Source of the DNA: Massilia sp. Root133
GTDB lineage: Bacteria; Pseudomonadota; Gammaproteobacteria; Burkholderiales; Burkholderiaceae_D
Reading direction: 5' to 3'
DNA: 64,000 bases
Assembly: GCF_001426525.1 (NCBI RefSeq)
Contig: NZ_LMEW01000035.1
Location: forward strand, 186,001-250,000
The position numbers were made by a program, and so were the translations under genes. The notes beneath the pieces were generated by a model. It made no database searches, had not been told where the DNA came from, and worked only from the letters and a program-made list of their open reading frames with translations. How positions within the stretch are numbered: the stretch's first letter is position 1; each line of letters starts with the position of its first letter. Shown here one piece after another: positions 8,656-17,455 of this stretch.

Positions 8656-9264
8656 TTACTTCACACTCTCGACGCGGAATTTCCAGACATTCTCCGGCTC
8701 AATAAACTCAAGTCTCACTGAATGGCCAGTAGGAATGAATTTTTCTTTATCGATGACATATTCGTCGAGTGATACACCTGTTGGCAGATCTGAGTTCGGT
8801 GGATAGATGTAATCGGCGTTATCGAATAGCGGTCGCCTGAAGGCGTCTAGTCGTACTCCCATACAAGAGGCGAATAAACTCGGTAATTTATAAACGACAA
8901 CTTGGCGATTCGGTCGCATTTCCATTAGATAAACAGACATGTGCCGAGCTGCAGTGCCACTTGCGCTGGAGGACTGCCCCTCGACGCAAGCGAATGGAAA
9001 GCGTTCGTACGCCTTAACGTCGGTCCCAAGGTCATCATTTACGGTGAACTCCCCGGGAAATGCTTTTGCGCGCGCCAGATCGACCTGCTTCCCTTGCCAC
9101 GACACAACGGTATTTCGTGAGCCTGAAAAATGAAATGGAGTGGTTTTCGTAAATAGGCTGTTCTGTGCCATGTAATATGCTCTGTACCCATCGTACACCG
9201 CTTGGGGCCATGCAAGTAAAGGCCAGCAAGTTAAACTTGTAAATACCATAATTAGCTTTTTCAT
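8656..9264 (-). CDS. exported hypothetical protein, putative immunity partner of the T6SS effector
   Basis: 202 aa with a signal peptide of about 18 residues (MKKLIMVFTSLTCWPLLAW), so it is predicted to be periplasmic. I do not recognise a family; the mature part is rich in aromatic and charged residues with two or three Cys. ATG 9264 overlaps the TGA of the upstream lysozyme-like gene (ATGA), so the two are translationally coupled. A periplasmic protein coupled to a predicted cell-wall enzyme next to vgrG is the usual layout of a T6SS effector-immunity pair; that role is inferred from context only. Base composition is lower in GC than the flanking core T6SS genes. Confidence 0.7.
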   Translation of the reverse strand: MKKLIMVFTSLTCWPLLAWPQAVYDGYRAYYMAQNSLFTKTTPFHFSGSRNTVVSWQGKQVDLARAKAFPGEFTVNDDLGTDVKAYERFPFACVEGQSSSASGTAARHMSVYLMEMRPNRQVVVYKLPSLFASCMGVRLDAFRRPLFDNADYIYPPNSDLPTGVSLDEYVIDKEKFIPTGHSVRLEFIEPENVWKFRVESVK

Positions 9265-9875
9265 CGATAGGCCTTTCCGCCGGACGTGATCAAATAATCA
9301 GGATCATGGAGCCAGAATATCGTCTTTCCATGTGCCGCCGTGGATAGCCAGACCGCTTTGAAGCGTCCGCGCTCCTTGGAATTTACTTCTTGGCCAGTTT
9401 TACGGTTTCGGACTTTCCAGTACAATATTCTCTCAAAAGTATTTTCTTCGACCCCAAATATGTTGTGAGCGGGATCGCTGAATTTAAAACCATCCTTGAC
9501 CTTTGGATGGTTTTTGTAGTTGGTCTTAAAGTCAACTCCATCCCACCAGTAAGCTCCATTCGAAGGATCGGAGCCGTCGTTTGCCCATGCTTTAGTGGCA
9601 GCGTTCAATGCTTGTTTCATTCCCAAATCTTGGTCGATTTCATCGGTGCTCCCGGCTTTCATGAATCGTTCATAGCGTCTGTTCTTGCCATTGATTGCAT
9701 ATGTATAGTTCGGGTCGGCTTGAATTAGATCGGCTACCGTCTTTTTGCCCCAGGCGCGCGCACGGTTTGCCACGGCAAACGCGATGCCAGAAATTTCGTC
9801 GGGATCGTTTAGGGTCGAGGCTTCGCCATACGCGATGGCAGCAAGTCTTTTGATATTGGGATCCAAACTCGTCAT
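9261..9875 (-). CDS. putative T6SS peptidoglycan-degrading effector (SleB-like hydrolase fold)
   Basis: 204 aa, no signal peptide, as expected for cargo delivered by T6SS rather than Sec. Residues 10-45 (LAAIAYGEAS, then GIAFAVANRARAW) resemble the start of SleB/CwlJ-type cell-wall hydrolases, in which a Glu in an AxGE motif followed by a helix with VxNR forms the active site; Glu18 is the candidate catalytic residue. Later aromatic-rich stretches (AYWWDGVDF; IFWLHDPDYL) suit a glycan-binding cleft. It sits 84 bases after vgrG and overlaps the exported gene that follows. The family match is distant; it could be another muramidase-like fold. No known effector name is claimed. Confidence 0.65.
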   Translation of the reverse strand: MTSLDPNIKRLAAIAYGEASTLNDPDEISGIAFAVANRARAWGKKTVADLIQADPNYTYAINGKNRRYERFMKAGSTDEIDQDLGMKQALNAATKAWANDGSDPSNGAYWWDGVDFKTNYKNHPKVKDGFKFSDPAHNIFGVEENTFERILYWKVRNRKTGQEVNSKERGRFKAVWLSTAAHGKTIFWLHDPDYLITSGGKAYR

Positions 9876-9959
9876 GTTTTTCTTTCAAAGTGCTTTCAAA
9901 TGGCTGGCCTATGCGTACGAAATTGGCTAAGATTTATTTTCGCTGGAATATAATCCTGT

Positions 9960-12632
9960 TTATCGCTTTAAGTGCACTTGTCTTTGGCTAATCCAGGAGG
10001 TATGCTTAATATCCTGGTCAACTGGAAATCCTTGCGTTCGGCCGCTTTCGTCAATAACTCCTTCAACTAGCTTCTGTTCCATACTATCTATTCGATAGCT
10101 AATGCCAGATATAGGATTTCCGCTCTCGTCCTCAAACGCAAAATACTGTTCTAATTCATCGACGTCATGGTCGGCTACCCATAAAGGATTAATGCTTGGT
10201 GTAGGAACATTCATACTCTTGGGTGCTGCAAAACTGTGACTTGCAGCGTTTGCCACGAATGTTCCATTGGTCCCGTGCTCGATTCCGCAACTTGCAAACT
10301 TTGCATAGCTGCCACCGCCGTTAATGACAATTTCATCTTTGGCGCTGATAGTAATACGGTTGGCGGTGTGCGATATTTCTAATTTCGCCAGTAACTTAAT
10401 GTTGTTCGACAAGGCTTGGACATCGATGTCACCAGCTGCGGCAACCAACTTCATCCCGGCTTTCTGTACGAACAAACGGAACGTTTCGCGAATGCTTGCG
10501 AAGATATTGGTGTTGGCGGCTAATGAAACGCTTTTTCCAGTTGTGATAGCCACGTGTCCATCGCTGGCGATATGGGTGTCTTCGGCCGTCGTCGTTACAA
10601 TTCCAGCTGCGCTTGCGAGCACACAGTGCGGTTTGACCAGCTCCGGAAACTGTTTTCCTTTGGTAGCGGACCCCTCGATCGTTGTGTTTTGTGATTGCAG
10701 ATTCGCTACGACGTCCCTCTGGTTGTTGTCGGTCTCTTGGGCGCCATTCTTCTGGGCAATTTCTCCCAATAATCGATGCTGTTCGTAGGCAAATGCAAGA
10801 CGACGTGATGTTTCGTCCATATCCGTGATCGGCCCACGCGCCGTTTGTCTTGCTTCTGTCGTTATCATCAAACCTTTGGCAGCGCGAGCGACTCCATGGC
10901 CGTCAGTGCGTAGTTCCCAGCCTTCGCCGCGCAAATCCTTGCGTCCTTTTGTGTCTTCAACAAGGGTGATGTAGCCAAGCGAAAGCTGGCTACATTGATG
11001 ATCGCTTTTCAGCTGCGCCTGGATCTTGCCGGCTGTGTCGTCGAGTATCAGGTGATTTCCGCGTCTGGCGCTATCGCCTGCTTGCAGTTCTCGGCTCCGC
11101 AACCCGCTCAAAGCCTGCTGCTCCGGCAACTGCCATGGCGGCATGTGCGTGAAGTTGTACAACGCCCCAAGAATCACCGGATGGTCGATATTCCCGTCGA
11201 GATAAACCACCGCTACTTCCTCACCAACCCGCGGCAAACGAATATTCCCGAACTCGCTGCCGGCCCCCGGCGACATGACTCGAAGCCAGGGCGAACTGTT
11301 CTCGTCATAGCTACCCAGCCTGTCCCAATGGAACTGGACCTTGACCCGCCCGTAGCCATCGGTGTGGATCTCCGAGCCATCAGGCCCGACGACGATGGCG
11401 GTCTGGACGCCGGGATAGGTGCAAGGCTTGCTGTTGTAGTACCGGCCCGGACGCCACTGGATATCCTTGCGCACGCACCGGAACATGTTCTCGTAATGCG
11501 ATGGCGCGCCCGGCCCGGCCTGGTAGTTGTTGCTGGCGTCGTGGTCGACGCTCAGGATCAGGTAGTCGCGGTCGCGTATGCTGGGCTGGGCCGGCTCGCC
11601 GCGCTTGGGAACGCGCAGCTCGGCGCTGAAATGGCCGCCGAGCTTGAAGCACCGCCCCGGCTGGGCAGTACGGTCGTTGCCATGGGCTTCGAAATACTGG
11701 GTGTTCGCATCGCGCTCGCCCATGCGCTGCTGCGCGAGTTTCTCGCCGTCGTCGTGGGTGCGGAAACCGTAGGAACCCGTGTTTTCGTAGATCTCGTATG
11801 GAAAGACGGCGCCCTGGTCATTCAGTGATTCGGCGGTCGACCGCTGCGCCACAGGATTCTTGTAATCGAAGCTGGCCAGGGTCGTCTGGCCGGAACCGAT
11901 CCGCCGCACTGGACTCCATTCCCGAATGCCGTCGTCTTCGAGCGAGCCGGCTTTGTCGCGGAACGGAATCTCTCCGGAATCGTCGATCCCGGACGGATCG
12001 ATGGGCTGGGTGAGCGTGCTCTTGTCGCTGAGCCAGAGCGTGTGGCCATCTGCCCGATGCTCGTACCAGTAGTGCAGCCCGAGATCTTCCCAGCGGCGGT
12101 GCAGGTGGTTGTAGTCGGTCTCGTCGTACTGGTTGGCGCAGGTCATGCGCGGATAGTCGCCGACGATGGCCGCATGCCAGTCGGCCTGGCGGTAATGGGC
12201 AAAGGTGAGTTCCGTCAGTTCGATGACGCTCTTGCCGTGGAACGACACGTTGTCCTTGCGCAGCCTGGTAAACGCCAGCCAGGGCTCGAGCACCATGCGA
12301 TAGAACGCGAAACCGCCGTCGGCGCGCAGGAAACGGAATTCCGTGACGTAGCCGTTGAAGTAGCGCAACGAGCCGTCTTCGCGCACGATGGAAATCGTCA
12401 CCATCCTGGCCATCATCGCCTTCAGGGGAATCCGCGCGTCATCGGACAGGAGCTCGACCTCGACACGGAAGCAGCGGGAGACTTCTTCGCGCGCGGTCAT
12501 CCGGTTCGGCAGGAGAATGGGATCGGGCCCGTCGCCCCGGGGAAATTCCAGGCGCATCAAACGGTCGTGCTGCGCATCGAGACTGAACACCGACAGCGCG
12601 GCGCCTGCCGCGATCGCTTGACTCCCATCCAT
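9960..12632 (-). CDS. vgrG: VgrG (TssI) spike protein with DUF2345 and C-terminal transthyretin-like domain
   Basis: 890-aa T6SS spike. Residues 1-400 are the gp27-like base. Residues 408-500 contain the gp5-like OB domain with GYGRVKVQFHWD (426-437) and the hallmark RLPRVGEEVAVVYLDGNIDHP (467-487). About 640-800 is the DUF2345 beta-helix-like region. About 828-890 is a transthyretin-like domain (FEDESGNPISGISYRI ... DESGRTQG) of the type that holds cargo effectors. GC content falls sharply past residue 540 (10201-10260 has 28 G/C of 60, while the TssG block 13021-13080 has 42), so the effector-binding end probably has a different origin from the core. It lies downstream of tssG and just before the effector gene. 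Confidence 0.95.
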   Translation of the reverse strand: MDGSQAIAAGAALSVFSLDAQHDRLMRLEFPRGDGPDPILLPNRMTAREEVSRCFRVEVELLSDDARIPLKAMMARMVTISIVREDGSLRYFNGYVTEFRFLRADGGFAFYRMVLEPWLAFTRLRKDNVSFHGKSVIELTELTFAHYRQADWHAAIVGDYPRMTCANQYDETDYNHLHRRWEDLGLHYWYEHRADGHTLWLSDKSTLTQPIDPSGIDDSGEIPFRDKAGSLEDDGIREWSPVRRIGSGQTTLASFDYKNPVAQRSTAESLNDQGAVFPYEIYENTGSYGFRTHDDGEKLAQQRMGERDANTQYFEAHGNDRTAQPGRCFKLGGHFSAELRVPKRGEPAQPSIRDRDYLILSVDHDASNNYQAGPGAPSHYENMFRCVRKDIQWRPGRYYNSKPCTYPGVQTAIVVGPDGSEIHTDGYGRVKVQFHWDRLGSYDENSSPWLRVMSPGAGSEFGNIRLPRVGEEVAVVYLDGNIDHPVILGALYNFTHMPPWQLPEQQALSGLRSRELQAGDSARRGNHLILDDTAGKIQAQLKSDHQCSQLSLGYITLVEDTKGRKDLRGEGWELRTDGHGVARAAKGLMITTEARQTARGPITDMDETSRRLAFAYEQHRLLGEIAQKNGAQETDNNQRDVVANLQSQNTTIEGSATKGKQFPELVKPHCVLASAAGIVTTTAEDTHIASDGHVAITTGKSVSLAANTNIFASIRETFRLFVQKAGMKLVAAAGDIDVQALSNNIKLLAKLEISHTANRITISAKDEIVINGGGSYAKFASCGIEHGTNGTFVANAASHSFAAPKSMNVPTPSINPLWVADHDVDELEQYFAFEDESGNPISGISYRIDSMEQKLVEGVIDESGRTQGFPVDQDIKHTSWISQRQVHLKR

Positions 12633-12698
12633 GGAACGCCTCCAATGGTTTGTCAGGTTTTTGATTTCCGCCGGTTAAGGTACTCAACCGGATGGCGG

Positions 12699-13745
12699 CT
12701 AATTTTGATTGGCAGCAAGGACCGCTCGAATCTCCGGCCGGCTCGCCTTGCCTTCCGTACCGGTCAGGAATGAATTCCACCCAAGACGTCGCCGATCTTG
12801 CCCTTGGGTCCTCAAGGTCAGCGGCTTGAGACACGGCTTGCTCAGCAAAAGCCTGACTTCATATTGGACGACGGGCACCGCAAACAGGCTGACCATCTCT
12901 TTCAATGCCGCGTGAGCCCGCCCGTGCGGCAGGAACGCGTTCGCCTGTTCCTCATCCAGAGGGCCGATATGCAGGCGGACACGCAAGTCGTTCCGCCACG
13001 TGCGCCCACCCAGCGCGGCGCCATGGCCGAGGGTGGGATCGGTGACGCCAAGCGTGCTGCGGATCCGGGCCGGTATCGGATCCCAGGCGCCGACGAATTC
13101 TTCGATACGCACGGGAATGCCGAAGTACTCGCCGAGAACACGTTCCACGGTCGAAGCGGCAATCGGGCGTGTCCTGAGCAAGCCGGCGTAGAAGGCGGCG
13201 ACTTCCGCCGGGATCGATTCGAAGGGGCGGGCCGGTCCGAAACTCGTGGGCCGAAGACCACCCAATGCGGCCAGGAGCGGAAGCAGATCGTCCCGGGCGC
13301 GCGTGTCCAGGCCGTGCTCGACGCGGTATTTTCCCCACGCCTCGTAGAACAGGCCGATGGCCCGGTTCGAAACCAGGTCGATGAACGGCTTCCAGCTTTC
13401 GTCGGCGGCCGCGCCCGTCCTGGCGGCTGCCCGTTCGGTGTCATGCAACGGCAACGTGCCGTTAGCGCCCAGCAATCCGATGAATGCGGGGGTGATGTGA
13501 ATGCGGGGCGTGCCGGCAGCGCCGATTGATTCGACCTGCATGCTTTCGATCTCGCTTGCCGGAAAAGCCAGCGACACGCTGTTTTGAAAGCGCAGCACCT
13601 GGTTGAACGCCTGGGGATACGGAATACCCTGTCGGCGCAGCATGCGTACGAGGATGTTCAGCAGTTGTGCGAAGCTGTACCGGTACGGTGCCGCGAGCAG
13701 GCGCTCGATCATGACAGCGGCGTGCTCCCACTTCGTGGTTTGCAT
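12699..13745 (-). CDS. tssG: TssG, T6SS baseplate wedge protein
   Basis: 348-aa TssG (VasB/ImpH family), the small wedge component that holds TssF2 and links to TssK in the baseplate. Family features are the N-terminal SFAQLLNILVRML segment with HITPAFIGLLGANGTLP further on, the ERVLGEYFGIPVRIEEF region, and a C-terminal LGWNSFLTG. ATG 13745 (MQTTKWEHAAVMIE) is chosen over the longer open frame because it gives the family's normal start. It overlaps the 3' end of tssF by 37 bases, so translation is probably coupled. Confidence 0.93.
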   Translation of the reverse strand: MQTTKWEHAAVMIERLLAAPYRYSFAQLLNILVRMLRRQGIPYPQAFNQVLRFQNSVSLAFPASEIESMQVESIGAAGTPRIHITPAFIGLLGANGTLPLHDTERAAARTGAAADESWKPFIDLVSNRAIGLFYEAWGKYRVEHGLDTRARDDLLPLLAALGGLRPTSFGPARPFESIPAEVAAFYAGLLRTRPIAASTVERVLGEYFGIPVRIEEFVGAWDPIPARIRSTLGVTDPTLGHGAALGGRTWRNDLRVRLHIGPLDEEQANAFLPHGRAHAALKEMVSLFAVPVVQYEVRLLLSKPCLKPLTLRTQGQDRRRLGWNSFLTGTEGKASRPEIRAVLAANQN

Positions 13746-15526
13746 CGGAACAGCTCCTCTCCGGTTTGGTGTGACAGGATCACCAGCTCGATAAAACCGT
13801 TCATCTGGACGTACAGCGCGAAGAACTGGTCGATGACCTGCACGAACAGGTGCAGGCCGGCGCCGACGAAGGCCTCCTCGTCGATCGTCAGGCGCACTTC
13901 GGTCCCGTGTGCCAGTGAGGCTCCGCGCTTGTGCCTGAGCCACGCTGTCGTCTCGGCATGTTCCAGGGCGACGACGCCGGCGATCTGGCGCCGCGATACA
14001 GCAGATCCCGTGAAGTCGTACAGCGCGAGCATCTCGCGCAGGCCGTCGGCTCCTTCCAGCGCCAGGGCGCGGTGGTTCAGCGTCAGGTGCGAGATGAGGC
14101 GCCAATGTGCGCCCTGGCCGTTTGCCAGGCGATGGGGACGCGTGGGCCGGCGCAGGAAACGTATCCTCCCACCCTGCGCCGCGCCGGGTATCGTCAGGTC
14201 GCCGTCGGTCGACCCGCATTTCAACAGGCAGGGCAGGTCGCGGTTGGTGCAGGTGAGGTCGATCGACAGCGTCGTCTGCTCGACCTCGAGCGGCTCGCCG
14301 CGGGTATCGACGAGCGCGATGACTTTTTCATGGCCCGGACTGGTGACCGCCAGCGTATCGTCATGGCGCAGTATCCAGTAGCGGCCCTTGTGCGCATCGC
14401 TCTCGCCATGGCGCAGCGCATAGAAGGGGCGGAATTCGATGGGCGCGATGTCCTTGCCGCGCTGCCGCACCATGTGGACCCTGTCGACCGCATACACTTC
14501 GTACCCGGATGCATGCGCAGGATGGGCAAGGACCGAGTATTCCGCGGTGCGCTGCGTGTATCCGACCGGGACCCCCGGCTGCCTGAACAGATTGACGACC
14601 GGGGTGCAGCCGGTGAGCAGGCTTTGTGCCGACAGGCCCGCGAGCATCCTGGCCTGGTCCGATCCCGGCGCGATGCCTGCCAGCGCCAGGTGCAGCGTGA
14701 AGCCGGTGCAGTCCGATGGCAGCCGAGCACGGAGCGCGGCGAGGTCGATGTCGAAGAAGTTGAATTTTTCCGGGAAGGCGAAATACTCCGCGAGGAGCCG
14801 GTAGGCACGGTGCGAGCGCGCGTCGAATGGGATCAGGGCGTCGTCGTCGTCAAATCCGACCGCCGAAACCGGTATCGCGGCGAGCGGCATCCAGGCCGCG
14901 TCCGTGCCCGCCTGGACGTAAGCCGACGCCGTGCGCATGAACAGCGCATCGCGCAGCGCTGCGCAGAATGAAGCGTCACCGTCGAGATAAATCCGCATGG
15001 GCGCAGGCGCGCCGGCTGGAACCGGGGCCGCGAACTCGATGCCGATCGCCGCCGTCGCGCCCGGCGCGACCCGGGTCGACGACGGCGCGCGGATCACCGC
15101 ATCGAAGCGGGCGGACGTGATGGCGACTGCGGATGGCGCGACATCGTATGCGGTCTGGAATTTGCAATGCACGCCGCGGACCGGTGCCGATTCGAGCAGT
15201 GTCCCGCGCGGCACTGTTCCGGTGCCGCCGCCGGAGGCCGGGAGGAAGCGCACGATCGCGCACGACGGAAACGGCCTCAGATAATGCGGAAACAGGAGAT
15301 TGAGCAGCGCTTCCGTAAATTGTGGATAGGAGTCATCCAGACGTTTCGACACCCTGGCGCACAGCAGGGCGACGGACTGGATCAGGCGTTCGACATGCGG
15401 ATCGTCGCACGCCTCGCCACCGAGTTGCAGCTTGGCCGCGACTTTCGGATAGCGCTCGGCGTATTCGCGGCACAGCTGCCGCATGGTGACGAGCTCGCGT
15501 TCGTATTGCGCAAACAGTTCGTCCAT
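13709..15526 (-). CDS. tssF: TssF, T6SS baseplate wedge protein
   Basis: 605-aa TssF (VasA/ImpG family). The start MDELFAQYERELVTMRQLCREYA and the following LIQSVALLCARVSKRLDD and LLNLLFPHYLRPFPSCAIVRF are diagnostic. TssF forms the main wedge body together with TssG and TssE and docks the VgrG hub. It starts 12 bases after tssE ends and overlaps tssG at its own 3' end, so E-F-G form one transcription unit. Length is normal. Confidence 0.95.
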   Translation of the reverse strand: MDELFAQYERELVTMRQLCREYAERYPKVAAKLQLGGEACDDPHVERLIQSVALLCARVSKRLDDSYPQFTEALLNLLFPHYLRPFPSCAIVRFLPASGGGTGTVPRGTLLESAPVRGVHCKFQTAYDVAPSAVAITSARFDAVIRAPSSTRVAPGATAAIGIEFAAPVPAGAPAPMRIYLDGDASFCAALRDALFMRTASAYVQAGTDAAWMPLAAIPVSAVGFDDDDALIPFDARSHRAYRLLAEYFAFPEKFNFFDIDLAALRARLPSDCTGFTLHLALAGIAPGSDQARMLAGLSAQSLLTGCTPVVNLFRQPGVPVGYTQRTAEYSVLAHPAHASGYEVYAVDRVHMVRQRGKDIAPIEFRPFYALRHGESDAHKGRYWILRHDDTLAVTSPGHEKVIALVDTRGEPLEVEQTTLSIDLTCTNRDLPCLLKCGSTDGDLTIPGAAQGGRIRFLRRPTRPHRLANGQGAHWRLISHLTLNHRALALEGADGLREMLALYDFTGSAVSRRQIAGVVALEHAETTAWLRHKRGASLAHGTEVRLTIDEEAFVGAGLHLFVQVIDQFFALYVQMNGFIELVILSHQTGEELFRCKPRSGSTPLS

Positions 15527-15537
15527 GATGTGTGTGC

Positions 15538-16008
15538 CTATGGAGCGTTACGCACGCTCTGGATCGAATAGCGTTGGAGCGATGGCTGGAACACGGCGTT
15601 GAAGTGCATCGGATCGGCCGCCGGCGCGTTTTTCAGTTGGGCGGTGATCACGAAGTCGACGCGGTTGATGGCGCCTTTCCTGGGCTGCAGCGTCGCCGTC
15701 ACCTTGTGCAGCCTCGGTTCGTGCCGCTCGATCGCCAGCCGGACCGCGGTGCAGATGCGTTTCTGGTCCGTGTCGCTCGTCATGCACATGCCGGCGAAGT
15801 CGATCAGGCCGTAGTTCACGATGGATCCGCTGACTTCGGGATAGCCGGCCAGCATATCGGGCAGCAAGGCGGAACGGGTGTTGAGGAGCGCTTCCAGGTC
15901 GCGTGTAATACTCTCCTTCCACGCGTGCGAGGTGTCGTCATCGGCATCCAGACGGTCGAACAAACCTGGCGTGAAACTCTGCATGCTGGTTTCCTTTAAA
16001 GCCGCCAT
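15538..16008 (-). CDS. tssE: TssE, T6SS gp25-like baseplate protein
   Basis: 156-aa gp25-like protein that starts sheath assembly on the baseplate. The N-terminal QSFTPGLFDRLDAD and the middle RDLEALLNTRSALLPDMLAGYPEVSGSIVNYGL stretch are the family pattern. ATG 16008 has an AGAGGGG ribosome site five bases upstream; the longer frame to 16188 runs antisense into tssK and is unlikely. It is the first gene of tssE-tssF-tssG-vgrG, divergent from tssK across 99 bases that must carry both promoters. Confidence 0.92.
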   Translation of the reverse strand: MAALKETSMQSFTPGLFDRLDADDDTSHAWKESITRDLEALLNTRSALLPDMLAGYPEVSGSIVNYGLIDFAGMCMTSDTDQKRICTAVRLAIERHEPRLHKVTATLQPRKGAINRVDFVITAQLKNAPAADPMHFNAVFQPSLQRYSIQSVRNAP

Positions 16009-16107
16009 TATTCCCCTCTTGCTGAGAATAAAGTTGCGCCCTCTCAACGGACCGATGCGCAATGCCCGCCATGCTTTCCTGAGCGAATTTTGAACGAGGA
16101 GGCAACG

Positions 16108-17442
16108 ATGAGCTTGGGCGCGAAGATCTTGTGGTCCGAGGGGTTGACGCTTGGACCCCAGCATTTCCAGCGGCAGGACCTGTACCACGAGACGCGGCTG
16201 CTCAGGATGGCGTCGGCGCTCAATCCGAATTTCTGGGGCGCACGTCTACTGGAGTGGAATATGGATGCGTTGGGCCATAATCTGCTCGAAGCGCAGGCCA
16301 TGTCGCTGATCTTCCCGGACGGGGCGGTCTACGAGGCCCCCGCGACGGACTTGTTGCCGGTCCCGGTCGACCTGGCCCGACTGCCCCCGGAGATCAATAC
16401 GTTCACGATGTATGCCGCGCTTCCGACCATTCGGCCGCATGGCGCGAATGCGGAGGAGGGCGGTCGTTACGCGTTGGTCGAGTCGGAAACATCCGACCTG
16501 TTCAGCGACGCAGTACCGATCGACGTGCCGTTCCTGAAGAAGCGGGCCCGGCTCGTTTCGCATGCCGAGCCGCGCGATGGCCACGTCAGTTTTCCCGTGT
16601 TGCGCATCCATCGTGATCCGCGTGGCGGTTTCGAGGTCGATCCGACGTTTGTCCCGCCGTGCGTGGCGATCAGTGCTGCCCGTCCGCTCCAGCAACTGCT
16701 CGACGGCCTGATGAGCGCATTGACCGCGAAGATCGTGTCCCTTCATGCCGCGCACCGGAAGACGAATGCGTCCACCTACGAGGTCCATGCCGGCGACATC
16801 ACGTCCTGGTGGATGCTGAACGTCATCAGCACCGCGAACGCATCCCTGCAGCACTGCGCGCGTTCCCGCGTACAGCATCCGGAAGCGCTGTACGAGAAGC
16901 TGCTCGCGCTTGCGGGCGGCCTGATGACCTTTTCGGACAGGTACGCGACGCCGGACTTGCCGGCCTACGACCACGCGGATCCCGGCGTCACGTTCGCACA
17001 GCTCGATGCGTTGATCCGCGACCTCGTCGATACCGTCATCTCGGCCAGGTATTTCACGATTCCGCTCGTGGCCGAGGATAATCGTCGCACGCATTTCAGA
17101 GGCGCGCTCGATCCGGCGAAGCTGGCCCAGGACACGCAGCTTTGCCTGGCCGTGAGCGCGGACATGCCGGCGCTCGAACTGGTGTCCGCCGTGCCGATCC
17201 GGTTCAAGATCGGATCGCCCGACGACATCGAACGCATCGTGGCGTCGGCCCTTCCCGGCATCGCGTTGACCCACATGCCGCAGGTGCCGGCCGCGGTCCC
17301 GGTCCGGCCCGACACCTATTATTTCTCGGTGTCGACCAGGAACGGGCTCTACGAAAATGCGCTGAAAGCGGAGGCGATCGCGATCTATGCCCCAGCCGGG
17401 ATGCGTGAACTGAACATCGAACTGATCGCGTTCACGCAGTGA
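16108..17442 (+). CDS. tssK: TssK, T6SS baseplate-to-membrane-complex connector
   Basis: 444-aa TssK (VasE/ImpJ family), the trimeric baseplate spike that tethers the wedge to TssL/TssM. The start SLGAKILWSEGLTLGPQHFQRQDLYHE is typical. The shoulder domain follows, and the C-terminal part reads YYFSVSTRNGLYENALKAEAIAIYAP, the usual membrane-facing end. ATG 16108 is preceded by GAGGAGG, which lies inside the longer frame from 16090 and argues against that start. The next gene downstream is an unrelated exporter on the other strand, so tssK stands alone instead of leading tssL and tssM. Confidence 0.94.
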   Translation: MSLGAKILWSEGLTLGPQHFQRQDLYHETRLLRMASALNPNFWGARLLEWNMDALGHNLLEAQAMSLIFPDGAVYEAPATDLLPVPVDLARLPPEINTFTMYAALPTIRPHGANAEEGGRYALVESETSDLFSDAVPIDVPFLKKRARLVSHAEPRDGHVSFPVLRIHRDPRGGFEVDPTFVPPCVAISAARPLQQLLDGLMSALTAKIVSLHAAHRKTNASTYEVHAGDITSWWMLNVISTANASLQHCARSRVQHPEALYEKLLALAGGLMTFSDRYATPDLPAYDHADPGVTFAQLDALIRDLVDTVISARYFTIPLVAEDNRRTHFRGALDPAKLAQDTQLCLAVSADMPALELVSAVPIRFKIGSPDDIERIVASALPGIALTHMPQVPAAVPVRPDTYYFSVSTRNGLYENALKAEAIAIYAPAGMRELNIELIAFTQ

Positions 17443-17455
17443 TCCCGGCTACTCT

